Below, piece by piece: positions 36,225 to 46,504 of a DNA stretch of 48,558 nt. The position numbers were made by a program, and so were the translations under genes. Positions within the stretch are counted from its first letter, which is position 1. Each line of letters starts with the position of its first letter. The stretch lies in contig ADNK01001987.1 in the NCBI GenBank assembly GCA_000320545.1, forward strand, positions 1-48,558, read 5' to 3'. The notes below the pieces were generated by a model. That model did not search any database. It saw only the letters and a list, made by a program, of their open reading frames with translations, and was not told the origin of the DNA. This stretch comes from Bigelowiella natans CCMP2755 (lineage: Eukaryota > Cercozoa > Chlorarachniophyceae).

Positions 36225-37688
36225 ATTGAAACAGTTAAACAATCCCGCACATTGCATACCCGACAAACTTTCCAGGTTGGTGCAGAGATACAAAGAAGCC
36301 ATTTGCAGTCTTGAAAAGTAGCTCCTTTCGCCCATTGAAGCCACCATCGACCACAGAAATTTCAATAACATCAGAATAACTGCGTGGTAAGGGACGGTAG
36401 AGGACATTGAGTCTCAGTAAACGACTGTTGAATAATCGAATTTCTTTCGACGCCTAGATGGGCGGAGTACTACCGTGCTGCTTTTGTGAGTGGGAAATTG
36501 TCATCCAAGAACCCCTCCGCATGACGGAACACCTATGGGAATAGAACGGGGGACTTTTGCTCAGCTTTTAATGAGGAGGGAGAGCTCGGTGTTCTTCAGC
36601 AGAGACTTTTTGCTCATATAGAGTTATGTCGAAAACCTCCTTTCCGCGCTTGGGATCATACCCAGACTCCTTTCCTCTGCTGAGCTTTTTTGAATCGCCG
36701 CCATCTATCGCGTCTGTGCCGTAAATGGCGTCAAGGAGACTTCCCCATCGAGCATTTGCGGCATTTAATGCGTACCTTATGCAGTCACACACACACACAC
36801 ACACACACACACAACACATTATACATTCTCTATTGCTTATGATGTATTGTTCAAAAATATATCAGGATGGTAAGAATACAAAATGAGATGAATGAATTGT
36901 CACCTTGCATTATCCACAGGAACTACAAGCTGCGGTCCTGGAATAGATGTGATCTCGGGATCTAAGTTTTGCGTATTGACTATATTTACTGAATGCGGTG
37001 TTTCTGTAGCAGAGGAGATGGTCCTGCTGTTTCCGACAATATATCCTATATTCCGCAAAAAGCGATCATCCTGCTCAGGGCTGATTTCGCTCTTGTTTCT
37101 CCTTGTCTGATTGTAGTACGCGTCGATCTTTGCCTGGAGCTTGTCGCGTTTCTCCAGTAGCCTCGCATTTTCTGGAGCGAAATCCCTGCGTGTGTACGTA
37201 GTGTGCGGAAGAAAGGCAATAAGAAAGAACTTCTTCGTATCAAAATACTACCTAGTAGTGATAGGCTACCTGATCATCGATGCAAATCCCTTCCAAAACT
37301 GCTCTGGCTTGATGCCTGTCCCCTCGGCGATCTATCAATATGAACGGCACCACTGATAAGGAAAGCAAGACTACGGATGGTTGACAGCAGAGGGGAGAGA
37401 AATTATGGCTGCGGCATTTGTATTGTCCTAAATAGTGATCTAGATGTAGTTCTAGGACCGTGATGCTTTAGTTTCACCCACCGATTGTACACATTGGAAG
37501 ATGGGCTGTGCAATCTTGAGCCCTGCCATAGAGACTCTTTTCTCTTCTGCCTTGCTGCTCGCAGCAGCGATATTGCCAAAATTACTGCCGAATTTTGCTT
37601 GTCCGCCATTGAACAGATGGAGCTGGTTCATCAGGTTTCGCATGCGAATCTCATGTCGAGTCTGCGTAGTCGAGTTTCTCGTCGCCAT
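33340..37688 (-). CDS. glcB: Malate synthase, G-type (14 exons)
   Basis: Exons high to low: 37688-37482, 37331-37270, 37185-36904, 36775-36607, 36532-36474, 36379-36260, 36109-35985, 35867-35684, 35552-35061, 34914-34781, 34527-34415, 34246-33894, 33798-33586, 33418-33340. All thirteen junctions keep frame; 863 residues, against about 720 for bacterial GlcB. It condenses glyoxylate with acetyl-CoA to malate, closing the glyoxylate cycle. Family blocks seen: [31 protein letters not shown] (active-site Arg), GIMDEERRT and [11 protein letters not shown] (metal-binding acids), [11 protein letters not shown], and [15 protein letters not shown] with the catalytic Asp. The short last exon restores the conserved NGYTEP motif. 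Extra length comes from a Ser-rich insert near 35290-35340, another at about 34130-34180, and spacers near the N-terminus. The C-terminus ends HFVR, so no SKL-type peroxisome signal; localisation is open. Confidence 0.95.
34609..34655. repeat. (GA)n microsatellite
   Basis: A GA array in the malate synthase intron between exons 34914-34781 and 34527-34415; on the minus strand it is a CT tract upstream of the acceptor. A second GA array lies at 36190-36222. Confidence 0.9.
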
Positions 37689-38580
37689 TCTAAGCTGGAT
37701 GTCAAGTCGTCGAATGTAATGCGGAAGGGATCGATGGAATTTGAAGGATTGGGTTGTTTACAAGTGAGATAGTTCATCACAGGGACAAAGAATCCAGCGA
37801 GCTACCTTCCAACTCTTCGCAATCCACGCTGCTTTCACTACCCAACTGATCCCGTGTCCCGTATGCTCGCCATCTACAATGTAAATCTTAGGAAGTTTCC
37901 CGCTGAAACACTCGCTACGACAATCACTTCTTCCAACTCTTCCTGTGTGAAAACGCGATTACTCCGAGGAAAGCAGGGTACTCCATGCGCATGCCGGACG
38001 ACGCCTCGGCAGGCCCTGTGTACTCGTATCTGCGTGGGTACCCCCCCTTGAATACGATATACCCCGCTTATATTTCTGCCCAGGAAAAATTAATTTTCCG
38101 CTATGCGTTTCTTGCCTGCGGGTACAGAACTACGGGTAAAACGTAAGTGATCCGGCTTTTAGAAAATTTGTGTGTTTTTTATCTAGATAATTTCCTAGGA
38201 TTTCCTAGGAATTCCTAGGATTTCCTAGGATTTCAGGATTTCAGGATTTCAGGATTTCCAGGATTTCCTGAGGATTTCCCTAAATTGTAGCGTTAAACTT
38301 CCTCTTTGTCGACGTTCGAATAGAAAAAAGGAAGCGACTAGGGAGGAACGAGGTGTTTAAATTTTGAGGAAGTTTTTAGGTAGTGAAACCCAACCTTTTA
38401 TTAGGAATGCAATGGATCGTATTTTACAATAGCGACAACCATAGCTCATGACAGCAAGCAAGATTTGCCTCACTGTGTCACAAAATTTTTGAATGAAATT
38501 TTGAAATCCTTGATCAGAGCAATGAGTGCCAACTTGGGCTTTGACTCATAGGAACGGTTAAAGAGTAAGGCGTATCAAGG
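37689..38580. promoter_or_regulatory. Head-to-head region between malate synthase and the secreted-protein gene
   Basis: About 0.9 kb between divergent start codons. It contains the tandem repeat at 38191-38280 and otherwise no feature I can name. Frames on both strands are short. Confidence 0.4.
38191..38280. repeat. Degenerate 8-10 base tandem repeat
   Basis: Four near-perfect copies of TTTCCTAGGA pass into copies of TTTCAGGA and then decay. CCTAGG gives each 10-base unit a palindromic centre. Confidence 0.85.
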
Positions 38581-38793
38581 ATGGCGAGGAGGTGTCCTAT
38601 AATAGCTGCTGTACTTTACCTTTTCATAGCTGTTGGTGAGGCAGGAGTTTCAAATGTTTCCAAGCATCTCATTGGCAACTCAAAAGAGAAGAACCCAATA
38701 GTACAAGAGGGGGAGATGCGCTCGATCTTGCGGGACACGTACTTCGATTCCATCATGAAGTCGAAGGTAGAATGGTGATGACGGTGATGTATT

Positions 38794-38835
<42 letters not shown>

Positions 38836-39873
38836 GACTCTCCATTGTCCCCTGCCCCAGGACCACGTGGGATGGCTTAAACCAGAATTCGAGGGCGTTG
38901 CATCATTACGCAGCGACGGCAAGAATGAGAACAAAGGTAAGAATGACCGGATGGTACTCAGACGTATCACCATAGAATATGTCCAACTACACTCTCAAAG
39001 TGACACTGCTTCCTCGATTGCGTGTTAAGGATGAGATTTTCTTCATTGTCCTTATCAGTTCACGACGTTAGCAGTGGTGATGGGAAACACGGCCATCATC
39101 ATCGCCAAGATCCAAATCAACAGGTAAGAATATATAGCATCTAGGAATCGATTATTTGTACTATTGGAAACGTGTGTGTCTCGCATTTCCCGGCGCTATT
39201 GCAACAACAACTACTTTCTCCAATTATTTCTTCTATTACTACTACTCAGATTGACATCCAAAGCGTTGAGAAAGAATTGTCGCAAGAGGAAATGTCTGGG
39301 TGCATTATTTCTTTATTTTATGATTACATGCACAGCTCGCCACTCCCACTTTTCACATATTAAAAAGAGGAAATTTAGAGAAGAGAAGAAGAGAAGAAGA
39401 GAAGAAGATAACGTGAGGACAACACCCACAATTTTGACACTGTCTATCCGTTTTCAATTCACGATGCAGTTAGCTTTGTGTTGCTAGAACGCGAAAGAGA
39501 GCAGGTGTCTTGATAAATGCGGAGATATGATATTTCCAACGATACTGATGCTGGAGACAACTTTGCTTATATATTTATCTTATGGAACTGTTCTTGGTCA
39601 GTCTCCCGCCGTTGCCCAATTTTGGCGCTGCTGCTGCTGCTGCGGCTGCTACTACGGAAGAGGAAGGAGAAGGAGTTGAGAATATGGTGACGACCAGCGG
39701 ATCTCCGGGTCACGACCAGGGAAATGGAGAAACAATCGCTAATAATTCTCCACAACAACAGCAACCGTACAGCAGTATGATGCAAGAACCGATCATGGGT
39801 AGGTGATAGAAGCAAAATGCCTTCAGTATTCTCCGCACACATCTTTCCATCCGCCCTCTGACCTTCCTCTCTC

Positions 39874-39912
<39 letters not shown>

Positions 39913-40016
39913 CCGCGCGCGCCTTTTTATTAGTCGAACACATTAACAAACCCGGACAGCATGACCAGGACCAGCAGAGTCACTCGTCGACGCCATTGCG
40001 TATGGAGCTCAAGGGC

Positions 40017-40051
<35 letters not shown>

Positions 40052-40142
40052 CCAACGCCGTAGCAACAGTCCTCAGCAAGGCTTTGTTGCTGCCGAATAC
40101 CTCAACGATGATGATGGGAGCAGCGCCTTCGATGGAGACCCA

Positions 40143-40178
<36 letters not shown>

Positions 40179-40272
40179 TGTTAATAGTAGTAGTGGCGAT
40201 CGGAAAAGTGCTGGCTGTAGGAGGCACCTGATGTTCACAGATTCTTGTTTTCACACACACACACACACACAC

Positions 40273-40314
<42 letters not shown>

Positions 40315-40548
40315 GCATGCAAACATATACAGCGCGAACACAGTCCCAAATATTCAGCTTTTCGCTTTATTTACCAACATAATTGTGACGTAATTGCTGA
40401 GACTTGGAATGACGCAATAGACTCTGCTGCAGTGTGAACACAATGCCTCAGTTAAATTGTCAGTAAATGAATGCACGTTCTGTTTTTGTCGTTGTTGCAA
40501 AGATATACTCTCACGGACGAAGATTTCGATTTGTCAAAGATGGAATAG
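38581..40548 (+). CDS. Small secreted Asn/Gln/His-rich protein of unknown function (7 exons)
   Basis: Exons: 38581-38766, 38861-38936, 39059-39123, 39250-39293, 39602-39798, 39934-40144, 40503-40548; 274 residues, all junctions in frame. Residues 1-22 form a clear signal peptide (MARRCPIIAAVLYLFIAVGEAG). The mature part is hydrophilic and low in complexity: a His cluster (HGHHH), poly-Ala from a GCT array, Gln runs, and about twelve Asn in a row encoded by an AAC array at 40018-40051. No known domain is seen. The C-terminus YTLTDEDFDLSKME comes from a 46-base last exon; without that splice the frame would end at 40148. The low complexity suggests a disordered extracellular, vesicular or plastid-lumen protein; this is inference. 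Confidence 0.65.
38796..38834. repeat. (GT)n microsatellite
   Basis: A GT array fills much of the first, 94-base intron of the secreted-protein gene. Another (GT)n sits at 39878-39910 in its fifth intron. Confidence 0.9.
40145..40173. repeat. (GTA)n array starting at a splice donor
   Basis: The first GT is the proposed 5' splice site after exon 39934-40144. Read as coding sequence, it would give an immediate TAG stop. Confidence 0.8.
40252..40313. repeat. (CA)n(GA)n compound microsatellite
   Basis: Adjacent CA and GA arrays in the last intron of the secreted-protein gene. Confidence 0.9.
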
Positions 40549-41417
40549 AAGGCGGTCAAACATGATCTTATGCAAATTCGCCGAAGGCGAACGGCGTTCT
40601 CTTCGTTAAACACCCTTTCTTGGTAAGAACGGGGCGCAAGTCTGTCGAAGTAGTCAATATGACATCTTCCTTGCTAACAATTCAGAATGTGCGTTTACTT
40701 CAAAACGAACGCTTCTTTACGCGAACAGAAATACATTACTGACTATGTTGCATGCATGTGGGAACTACTAGACTTCTGTTGAAATACACGCAACCGGTGA
40801 CAACCCATTCATTTTCCTTCTTATGCATATTCGCTCCCTCTTCCTTCTCTGTCCGCCTATATATCTCTCAACTTGTGTGAGTGTGTATGGTTTCGGATAT
40901 AACGTATAAATATTGAATGATTGGGCATTGTTGCACTAAACAATAGCCATATCAGATATCGTGGCGAGGTTTTCGCGCATGCCCTTTGTCAGCGACAGTC
41001 ATGCTACTAGTATAGAGCGCTGCAATACCGCTGCTTAAAGTTGAAGATGCAAGCCGCCCGCACACACATTTAGTTGAAACACAAAGGAAAAATCAATGGT
41101 AGCTAGGCCAGCATGCAACTTTGAAGTGTTTCTATAGTTTAGCTTGTTTGTCAAATATATCATGCAGTAGTATCTTATAAATGTGTGCTTCGCGTGGCGG
41201 AACGCTCTGGCCGAAAAGCTGCAAGATATATCTTGCTTGATCTTATTGGTGGCCAGTCACTCATAGTAGCCATTATTTTCGATCGCACAAAGTGTGAAAC
41301 TGCTCGACTACCATCCACGTAATAGCCTTGTTCATGAGAAGTACCATCGCAAAGTAAAAATGGATAAGAGGGGTAGGAGAGTGAGTAAGAATTCACGGAA
41401 TGACCTTTAACAGCCTT
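40549..41417. other. Intergenic, no gene seen
   Basis: Between the secreted-protein gene and the carrier fragment. AT-rich, with no recognisable exon. Confidence 0.5.
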
Positions 41418-41722
41418 TCAAGTGCTGAGAATGTACCATTCAAAGGTTTTATACATCTGTTGAATCTATTTTACCTGTCCTGGTGCTAAACGTGCTAATC
41501 GAGGCACTATGCCCTTGTAGAGAGCCAGATATCTAAATAAATCGAGAAGGGATCAGGCATTCCGTTGCGTGGGGGAAACACCCATCGTCGCACCTCTCCA
41601 GCACAATGTGCATGTCTAACTACATCCTCCTCCTCCCCTCTACTGTCGATTCTTGGCCTACCCCTCCTCGCTCCAAATCCTGAAGTAGGCATCTACGAAG
41701 CCTTTGTATCTCCCACGTCCGG
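41418..41722 (-). pseudogene. Last repeat of a mitochondrial carrier, probably truncated
   Basis: Three in-frame exons, high to low: 41722-41662, 41532-41475, 41456-41418. They encode a GRGRYKGFVDAYFRIW stretch, then EEG, then LYKGIVPRLARLAPGQ and a Tyr-Glu-Trp ending. This matches the second half of the third repeat of SLC25 mitochondrial carriers (YKG...EEG...LYKG..PRL.R..PG......YE). The first five transmembrane helices and the PxDxxKxRxQ signature should lie upstream, but I found none in the next 1.5 kb. A frame above it (about 41895-41835) ends in a weak RIQ-like motif and runs into a GCT array. It is either a decayed or truncated copy, or a gene whose other exons I failed to see. Confidence 0.6.
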
Positions 41723-41777
41723 CTGATCCAGATCAGGAGGTTAGTCATGGACAGGTCAAACGTTGTAGCAGCAGTAA

Positions 41778-41812
<35 letters not shown>

Positions 41813-43150
41813 ATAGTCGTCCAAATATGTGAGTTGAGTCCTGGATACGCCTCATAGAATGATGAAAATTGCTTCCGGCGGCCACTCCTCGACTACGGCT
41901 ATGCAGCATGGGAACACAGAGGTATGAATAGGCGGCTCGGTAGTGGCGAAGAATCATCAATGTGTTTCCACGGCAACGCTTTGAACACTTGCCCCTTTTC
42001 ATTTTCAAATCACATCATCCCCATTCTATTTGTATCGTAGGCTCAATTTTGGGGGAAAAGCAAGCTTTGAAGATACTCGAAAGCAAATACTATGATAACT
42101 AGATCATTAGCGACTTTATTCTCCCATGCAATAAAGTAACTACATTGAGAAGCACAATGTATAAATGCTCCCATCTAGCCATATAAAATCTTAATCATGC
42201 GTGGTTGTTTCTTCTTCTAGATTTTGAAGAAATGAATTGCGTGCCCATTGTCGTCATGCACGTTCTCATCGTCACAATAGGCACACGCCTAGACATATGC
42301 ATAAAATAATTGAATGCACAATGAAGTGTGTACACACTAATACAGTGCTCCAAGCGTATCATAATTTCCCTTTCGCGCATTAATTTACAAGAATGTGAAC
42401 GATTGTAGTCCTACCTCTGTGGCATCTACGTCAACCCCCAGCAATGTGTCAACTATTTGCGAGACATGAATGAGTGAGTCACAATGATGTGTGGCGAGCG
42501 AAACACCGTGCTAGCATGCGCAAGTGTGAGTCTACGTGCAATGCATGCATGGTGAAAGATGAACAATTTTGCTTCTTAAAGACGCACGCTTCAATTAAAT
42601 CAATGTGGCAACGCTACGGCTGATGCTATTTAGTTCATTTCTACTACTAGGTGTGCTCCATGCACAGATAGCGCATGCCATCTTTACACTTAAACAACGG
42701 AGCAACTTCAGCAGCGGCAAAGAACGAAGTAGACAGTAGGTGTCATCTGCTCGTCTGTCAATTCATGAATCATTGTGCAGCCGCTTGTGAAGCTTTTACC
42801 CACGCTACAGCTAGTTCCTGACGAATTTCGCAACATGAGCGGGCACATATGCACGCACACAATCATTGTCACTGATGGTATAAGAATAAATATATAACAA
42901 TCTCAACTTGGACATAAAACGCTCATCACATTCTTACATGATTGTCTATTTCTTCAATATACTAATTCCTATCAAAGCGGTTCCATGAGAACACCAGAAA
43001 AACTGTAACTGTACATACTTTGCATTGGATTTTGTCTTTGGAGCTCGATCGGGATTATCCAACCACCCAAATCTGTACACATATTTGGCATTCGTGAGAT
43101 GCCTCTAAACAAACTTAAAGTGTGGTGACTATAACTACGACTTGATTGAC

Positions 43151-43184
<34 letters not shown>

Positions 43185-43259
43185 TTGTCTCTTTGATTAA
43201 CTTCGATAAAATTGTTGTAGGAATTTAAGTATGCGGACGTTTTCCATCATATTTTGGTG
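41723..43259. other. Intergenic, possible decayed carrier sequence at left
   Basis: It holds a GCT/CTA trinucleotide array (41766-41818), a CT array (43154-43179) and AT-rich unique sequence. A short minus-strand frame near 43010-43075 between splice-like signals could not be attached to any gene. Confidence 0.45.
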
Positions 43260-44285
43260 CTAAAACCATCGGTTAACGTCTTCTTCTAGCATCAATAAAT
43301 TCGGGTATTTAAGCTGCGAGAGTCCCATGCCAATATCATTTATTATTGCTGAGGTTGATTCTTCTCCGGCTCCGATTGCATGGCTACTCAGAGGCGTAGA
43401 AAATTCTTGCGAAGAAAGCCGCACAGTTGTTGAAAGCTTCACATCTTGTCCAACTCCCCCCGCCTCTTTCTCTACCCCCCCCCTTCTGCACTTGTTTCCG
43501 TACGATTCAGGCTCATCGGACGAGGAAAATCTTTCGTCTGGCAGCTTCAAATCTTGCACAGAAGTTGTATTTACTTGACGAAGATGTGGATAGGGGGACA
43601 GATCCCAAGATCCTTCCTCTTTTTCGAGAGTATTTTCCAATGGTGGAAACTCCGGCTTGTACTCGTCAGCATCTTTCTGCCACGGAAGATCCGCGAAATT
43701 TTTCCCGTCGATAGATGACCCAGATCCCCGAGATATGTAAAGTTTATCATCGAGAGGAAGTAGTAGAGGGGAGGAGGCTTCATACTGTCGCTCATCAGCA
43801 GCTGATGAGTCGCACTCTGAATGCAGGGTTCTGTACAGTTGCTCAGTTGACAACTTGCCATCTCCATCGTCAATATCCATCGCTACAGCCTCCGCAGCCT
43901 TCGAGTTGTACACACTTTTCGTTAGTCGGAGCAGCTGTGGAAGTTGACCTGCAACATCTTTGCTCTTGATTGCCGCGTTTTTGCGAGCCTTTGCGGTTCC
44001 CTTGCAATACTTACCGACATGACGCATCATCGTGAAACAATCATAACCTGGCCGTCGGCTATTCTCAGGGCGTCCGATTGTGATAGACTTGGGGCAGAAG
44101 GGACAGGACATCTTGAAGTGAGCCTTGTAGGGATGAATCTTACCCTCAGCACTGCAACATTTGTCACACCAGCCGTCAACGTGTGTGCTGCCGCATGCCT
44201 CACATCGATCGAAGCTTGGTTGGAGACCTTTGAGCTCCTGGTTTTCTTTCACCGCCTCCTTCCTCGGCCGGTTGCAGCTGCTCAT
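43260..44285 (-). CDS. Single-exon Cys-rich protein, putative zinc-binding
   Basis: An uninterrupted 341-codon frame from ATG at 44285 to a stop at 43260. I do not recognise the family. Residues about 28-45 hold paired cysteines (CEACG...CDKCC), followed by CPFC and an H...C pair near 88-93, a pattern that could bind one or two zinc ions. Basic stretches flank this region. The C-terminal two thirds are Ser/Asp/Glu-rich and probably disordered, with several possible phosphorylation sites. It is the only gene here modelled without introns, which is odd in this window. A nuclear regulatory role would fit but is not shown. It is head-to-head with the membrane-protein gene. Confidence 0.7.
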   Translation of the reverse strand: MSSCNRPRKEAVKENQELKGLQPSFDRCEACGSTHVDGWCDKCCSAEGKIHPYKAHFKMSCPFCPKSITIGRPENSRRPGYDCFTMMRHVGKYCKGTAKARKNAAIKSKDVAGQLPQLLRLTKSVYNSKAAEAVAMDIDDGDGKLSTEQLYRTLHSECDSSAADERQYEASSPLLLPLDDKLYISRGSGSSIDGKNFADLPWQKDADEYKPEFPPLENTLEKEEGSWDLSPYPHLRQVNTTSVQDLKLPDERFSSSDEPESYGNKCRRGGVEKEAGGVGQDVKLSTTVRLSSQEFSTPLSSHAIGAGEESTSAIINDIGMGLSQLKYPNLLMLEEDVNRWF

Positions 44286-45444
44286 TATGTCCTTTTGTAC
44301 GTCACTTCCGAAGCGTTTGGAGTATGCGATTAAGTACGATTAAAGAAACGTTGCTTGCACGTGCTGCAATACCGGATATTCCACGAATCACATGCATTTC
44401 GCTGTCAAATTGCACTAAAAAACACGACTCTTCGGAGTTCTAAGCACCTCGCGTGACACCTCAAGCGTTCCGATTCCTAGCGATACACGTCATAAGAAAC
44501 CTACAGATGCCATTTCCTCCCACACACAATGTTCGTTTTGTGTCTCAGACCAAAAATTCCCTTCCAGCTCCCTCAAGGAGAGCTTATGAGCAGATTGGCA
44601 GACATGATTGTACTGTGATCAGCAATCGGCTCTTCGGAGCAACACAGAGGGTGTGCTTGTCCCGGACGTACACAATGACCTTGCATTGCAATTTCGACGA
44701 GAAAGTTGGAAAACCCCATGTCTTTGTTTGAGGCCGAGCTACGAGACCGACGAGATTTACACATCTTTAGCTGGAGGGTAGGATTTTGATCTTCTAGGGT
44801 TTAGATCTACTAGGGTTTGAGAAGTTTGCCCGAACTTTCTCTTCCGCACTGTACAAAGAAAGTTCCATTGGTTGCGAGACTCACTCGAGTCTATTTTTAA
44901 TAGCACAAGCACGCTCGGCTCAACCGCAGGTCCCCCAATCAACCATCTCAACGCGAGACATGAAAATCATTTGACTTTGAGGATGAAGGCATCAGGTGTT
45001 ACCGAGGTGCGACTTGGGCATTGAAGAGGTTCGGTTGTTTCATTGGGTACGACAATGAAGCAACTTAGACTCAGGTCGAAATTCGATTGAAGTCGATACT
45101 GAGAAATACACCGATTTTCCTAATTTGCACCTGCATTTTAGAACAATGACTTGGAATTATCGGCTCGCAAATGATTGCGAGTGAACGATCACTAGGAGTC
45201 TAGGAGTGCAAGTCTTGTCTACAAACAGTTTTTAAAAGATTTTTGGAAATAAAATCAAGTCGCTCTGAGTTAATGAACGCTATTATCCATGAGACTTACT
45301 GTTATCTTCTGTAGTTCTGACTAGATATTCTTCGGATGTATTTTATCCCAAATCATTCGAACGCACAACAACACCAAAACATCCGTCCAACTGATCAAAC
45401 GAACGTATCACATCTATGGACGTTAAGGCTTGATCCGTAGCAAG
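44286..45444. promoter_or_regulatory. Head-to-head region between the Cys-rich gene and the membrane-protein gene
   Basis: About 1.16 kb between two divergent start codons. A plus frame from 44453 to 44731 and a minus frame from 44951 to 44757 are open but lack features or splice context. No gene is called. Confidence 0.4.
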
Positions 45445-46052
45445 ATGGCTAAAGCCCCCCGTGCCTCCCTCCAGCCCCCACCCTCGCCTAGCGGGCCAAC
45501 TGAGTATGATGACTCGTCCAGAGGTGCAATGTTCATATGGCTGTGCGTATGGATAGCGGACATCATCCTAGGTTTGTGCAATTAGAGGGAAACAGGGCTT
45601 GCAGCAGCTTCTCCTTCCTTTTTCTCTTTCCTTCTCAAACCTCACTTTCCTAAATTGTGCGCAAATACATAACCTTCCCACGAAATTTTTTTCGTTGGCT
45701 AACCTACTCGCGGGAAGGAAAACCGCTACCTCTCTTCCTCAAACCACTTCATACGTAGCAAGACTGATGACACTTCTCGGAAATGGAGGAATTGAGAAAG
45801 CACACCCATTCACTCGATATTCATAAGTATTTCTGCTATTTCAGGTTGTCGTATCGAGCACTACGCAAGCGTGATCATGGGAGGCTCGGTGCTATACACC
45901 TCCTTTCGGAATCAAATTATCACGGAAAGTTCGTCGATAGTAGTAGTAGCAGCAGCAATAGCACTTTTAGGAAAAAATTTATGCCCTCAAGTTTAGTTTT
46001 CAAGTTGTATGAGACGTGTATGGTGTCGTATAATATATAATTGACTGTTCCA

Positions 46053-46121
<69 letters not shown>

Positions 46122-46460
46122 ATTGGTGTGATGTTTTATGCCGGTACGAGATGACGCACCGCTCTCTTTTAAATTACATTGAAATTTAGAAATACGTGCA
46201 CACACCTCGGTATATATCACGATTTATAACATCTCACGTATACAATATACAACCAGATGATCTCAGCATGATCGTGTGCTTCGCGGGTGTGACGGCGTTG
46301 GTCTGCTACGTATTCATGTCTGAATGGATCGTAGCTCTCAGTGCTGATTTAGTGCTGCTAGGGTAGACAACCACGCAGCTATCCCTCTTAGTCTCCATCT
46401 AACCTCAACTCCCGATCATTAATGTGTAAATCTGGCTTAACCATCGTATTCGCCACCTCT

Positions 46461-46504
<44 letters not shown>

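Noticed and set aside
38191-38280. CRISPR-like or transposon terminal repeat
   Set aside because: Units are contiguous, without spacers, and no transposase or target-site duplication is nearby.
41175-41396. Minus-strand frame below the carrier fragment
   Set aside because: The carrier frame stops at 41418; this frame has no acceptor in phase and no family resemblance.
44453-44731. Short plus-strand gene between the divergent pair
   Set aside because: Open for 92 codons, but without domain, splice signals or homology that I can see.
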